This document shows, in pieces, positions 61,865 through 64,000 of a stretch of 64,000 nt of DNA (position 1 is its first letter; each line of letters opens with the position of its first letter). Source of the stretch: Vibrio caribbeanicus ATCC BAA-2122 (GTDB lineage: Bacteria > Pseudomonadota > Gammaproteobacteria > Enterobacterales > Vibrionaceae). The translations under genes were made by a program, and so were the position numbers. Where the stretch lies: positions 157,956-221,955 of the forward strand of contig NZ_AEIU01000059.1 of NCBI RefSeq assembly GCF_000165125.1, given 5' to 3'. The notes beneath the pieces were generated by a model. It had not been told where the DNA came from. It ran no database searches and saw nothing but the letters and a program-made list of their open reading frames with translations.

Positions 61865-63775
61865 ATGAGAAATTTAGGGTTTCAAAAACTTCTGCTCATT
61901 TCAATATGCGCTTTGGTCATCATCTCTGTGTCTATTTCTAGCTACATTGCCTACATCAAGCAAGAGAAAGCACTCTACAGCCTGATCATCAACGCCAACC
62001 AAGAATACGTATATAACCAAGCAAAACAAATAGCCGCGAAGCTCAATGAAAAAGTAGCAGGGCTTGATAAACTTGGTAAACAGTTTGAAAGTAAACCAAT
62101 AGAAGGTAGTCCCCAAGATTTTATTGATTTAACAAAGATTATTGCAGGGGGCATGAATCTTAATAGTTCGGTTGTCGCATTCACCAATGGGGATGCCTAT
62201 TGGAATCAAACGGGAAAGACTTGGCCCAATCACAAATACAGCGGTGATGTGACGACAAGAGGTTGGTATCAATTAGGAAGAGAGAGTTCATCTACGGGTA
62301 TGACCGAACCTTACCCCAGTAGTGATGGTAACGCCTATTGGGTTTCCATGGTAAGAAAGACACTCAATGGTATGATTTCTGTTGATATGAAATTAGGGTT
62401 TTTAAACGATATTGTAAAAGATTCGAATGACATCCCTGGTGCTTTTGCCATGATCATCAATCACGATGAAACGGTACTCGCCTCATCGATAGAAGAGGTC
62501 AAATCCGGGCAAAAGGCACAAGAGTACCCTTGGCTGAGCAAAGTGGTCAAAGATACCATAGGTCAAGAGAAAGTCATCATCGAAGGACAGAAAGGAGAAG
62601 TCGAAAAGCTCTTTTTCTCACACCGTATTAATGTCGCAGGAAAAAGCTGGTACTTTTTAGCAGGACTTGAAAAAGATATCATATTCTCAGATTTAGCTTC
62701 AGCGAAACAAACCGCTATCACAACTGCCCTAATCGTTACCATAATGAGCGTGATCGTCTCACTCATCATTATGAAAATACTGTATCGCCCTATTTTAGTT
62801 TTGAAAGAGACGATTGCTGGGCTGAGTCAAGGTGAAGGTGACCTAACACAACGCATCGCAATAAAAACCAAAGATGATTTGGGTCAAATCTCAGAGGGCG
62901 TTAATGCCTTCATCGCTAATCTACAAAGTATGATGCTTGAGATAAGTCAAGTCAGCAACCACTTAATCGAAAATGTAGACCGATTAAAAGACCAAAGTCA
63001 GCGGACAAATGTGATTTTACAAAATCATGTACAAGAAACCGAGCAAATCGTAACCGCTATCGAGGAAATGAATGCAACAGCCGATTCAATGGCAACAGAT
63101 GCAGCCAATACCGCTCAGCTTACACACAAGGCAAATGAAGCAAGTTCTACCTCAAAAAATACCGTTACCGAAGCCCAACGTAACGTTCAAGAGCTCGTTG
63201 AAGATGTCAGTTCAGCTTCCGAAAATGTTAATACTATGGCTTCACAAACCGATGGTATCAATACCATACTTGGCGTCATTGGCGATATTGCAGAGCAAAC
63301 GAACTTACTAGCTTTGAATGCAGCGATAGAAGCCGCTCGCGCTGGCGATCAAGGTCGAGGGTTTGCCGTCGTAGCTGATGAAGTGAGAAACTTGGCCAGC
63401 CGAACTAAAACAAGCACAGAAGAAATCGAAGCAGCTCTGGCAAGTTTGTTAGAAGGAAGCCAATCTGTAGTGTCGTCAATGGAATCAACCAAACAAAAAT
63501 GTTCACAAACGGCTGAAGGAGCTGGAGAGGTAGCGGGCAGCCTGGACGTGATGACTCAATTTGTGACAGACATTAATGACCTCAGTACTCAAATTGCAAC
63601 AGCGGCCGAAGAACAAAGCAGTGTAACTCAAGAGCTTAGCAGAAACATGACCGCGATAAGTGATATTGTTGGGGAACTGGACAGTAATGGTAAGTATGCA
63701 CTTGAAGAAGCACAAAACATCGCTGATATGAATCAGAAACTGACCGAAATCGTTAATCGCTTTAAACTCTCTTAA
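61865..63775 (+). CDS. Methyl-accepting chemotaxis protein with dCache sensor
   Basis: 636 residues. Helix 1 (about 8-28), a periplasmic dCache_1 domain (about 35-275) with [13 protein letters not shown] and [17 protein letters not shown], features of amino-acid-type sensors, helix 2 (about 282-304), HAMP, then the signalling hairpin with [19 protein letters not shown]. The start is fixed by AAGGAGG at 61849. Ligand not predictable with confidence. Confidence 0.94.
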   Translation: MRNLGFQKLLLISICALVIISVSISSYIAYIKQEKALYSLIINANQEYVYNQAKQIAAKLNEKVAGLDKLGKQFESKPIEGSPQDFIDLTKIIAGGMNLNSSVVAFTNGDAYWNQTGKTWPNHKYSGDVTTRGWYQLGRESSSTGMTEPYPSSDGNAYWVSMVRKTLNGMISVDMKLGFLNDIVKDSNDIPGAFAMIINHDETVLASSIEEVKSGQKAQEYPWLSKVVKDTIGQEKVIIEGQKGEVEKLFFSHRINVAGKSWYFLAGLEKDIIFSDLASAKQTAITTALIVTIMSVIVSLIIMKILYRPILVLKETIAGLSQGEGDLTQRIAIKTKDDLGQISEGVNAFIANLQSMMLEISQVSNHLIENVDRLKDQSQRTNVILQNHVQETEQIVTAIEEMNATADSMATDAANTAQLTHKANEASSTSKNTVTEAQRNVQELVEDVSSASENVNTMASQTDGINTILGVIGDIAEQTNLLALNAAIEAARAGDQGRGFAVVADEVRNLASRTKTSTEEIEAALASLLEGSQSVVSSMESTKQKCSQTAEGAGEVAGSLDVMTQFVTDINDLSTQIATAAEEQSSVTQELSRNMTAISDIVGELDSNGKYALEEAQNIADMNQKLTEIVNRFKLS

Positions 63776-63871
63776 ATGAAGTTTTGATGAAAAGTTAATC
63801 AGCTTTTGGCGGCTATACAGAACTCTCTTTTCCCTTTGCTCTAAAAGTAAGCAAATCATCGTTTTAGGGTA

Positions 63872-63899
63872 TTGACGGCAGAGTTATTTTATATAGAAT
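63872..63899 (+). promoter_or_regulatory. tRNA-Pro promoter
   Basis: TTGACG (63872-63877), 16 nt, TAGAAT (63894-63899); the tRNA starts 10 nt later. A good sigma-70 match. Confidence 0.7.
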
Positions 63900-63908
63900 A
63901 GTCGCCAT

Positions 63909-63985
63909 CGGACTGTAGCGCAGCTTGGTAGCGCACCGTCATGGGGTGTCGGGGGTCGTAGGTTCAAATCCTATCAGTCCGACCA
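63909..63985 (+). tRNA. tRNA-Pro (anticodon GGG)
   Basis: 77 nt with CCA encoded. Acceptor CGGACTG/CAGTCCG, anticodon arm CCGTC-ATGGGGT-GTCGG giving anticodon GGG by alignment with E. coli proL, which shares the whole anticodon arm. T-arm GTAGG-TTCAAAT-CCTAT. Confidence 0.93.
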
Positions 63986-64000
63986 TTACACCTACAAAAA

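Overview
The window looks like a chromosome segment of a Vibrio or close relative. The evidence is gene content and order: tig-clpP-clpX-lon-hupB-ppiD, a DctBD-regulated TRAP transporter, a periplasmic broad-spectrum racemase of the BsrV type, ycgL divergent from minCDE, NhaC, and yejK divergent from yejL-yejM. GC is moderate and coding is dense.

Layout. 1-8212 (minus): protein quality control and folding, with partial ppiD, hupB, lon (with a sigma-32-like promoter), clpX, clpP and tig. 8730-15090: C4-dicarboxylate module. dctB (broken into two frames at an A7 run) and dctD (plus) face dctPQM (minus), and dctP has a sigma-54 promoter match. 15303-20366: a DUF2913-like gene, a chemoreceptor, a BsrV-type racemase, tRNA-Arg(TCT), and folD with a PurR box. 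20371-34111: a complete-looking tailless prophage related to corticovirus PM2. It has a double-jelly-roll capsid protein, an A32-type packaging ATPase, an HUH replication initiator, many tiny one-helix membrane proteins, an S24 repressor and a tyrosine integrase. It sits inside the folD terminator, so the hairpin is in attL and the T-tract is at attR. 34239-41479: a nucleoside transporter, three paralogous LysR regulators, a repeat-bearing lipoprotein and two AT-rich gene-poor stretches; this is the most accessory-looking chromosomal part. 41522-49719: MltB-type transglycosylase, ycgL, minCDE, a MarC-family protein, a K+ channel with a zinc ribbon, asd, nhaC. 49762-57860 (minus): an eight-gene signalling cluster (membrane Hpt, free Hpt, REC-HD-GYP-like, REC-GGDEF-like-EAL, PAS kinase, CheC-like phosphatase, CheY-like, REC-HDOD). 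58230-63985: an aberrant tRNA-Pro-like element, yejK, yejL, yejM, a dCache chemoreceptor and a normal tRNA-Pro(GGG).

How parts work together. DctB/DctD should sense C4-dicarboxylates and activate dctPQM through the sigma-54 promoter seen here. The prophage is organised as a plus-strand lysogeny operon (repressor-integrase), a minus-strand replication operon, a separate plus-strand cargo gene and minus-strand late genes. Two copies of a 56-bp hairpin-plus-operator module precede the packaging ATPase and the capsid operon. The 49.8-57.9 kb cluster carries all the parts of a branched phosphorelay with a c-di-GMP output, but no hybrid kinase.

Best candidates for new biology: the prophage's split-terminator integration and duplicated leader modules, its plus-strand membrane/coiled-coil cargo gene, the eight-gene phosphorelay, the dctB frameshift at a correctly phased A-AAA-AAA heptamer, and the tRNA-Pro-like element with a 22-nt anticodon arm. 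All identifications come from reading the sequence; no database search was run.
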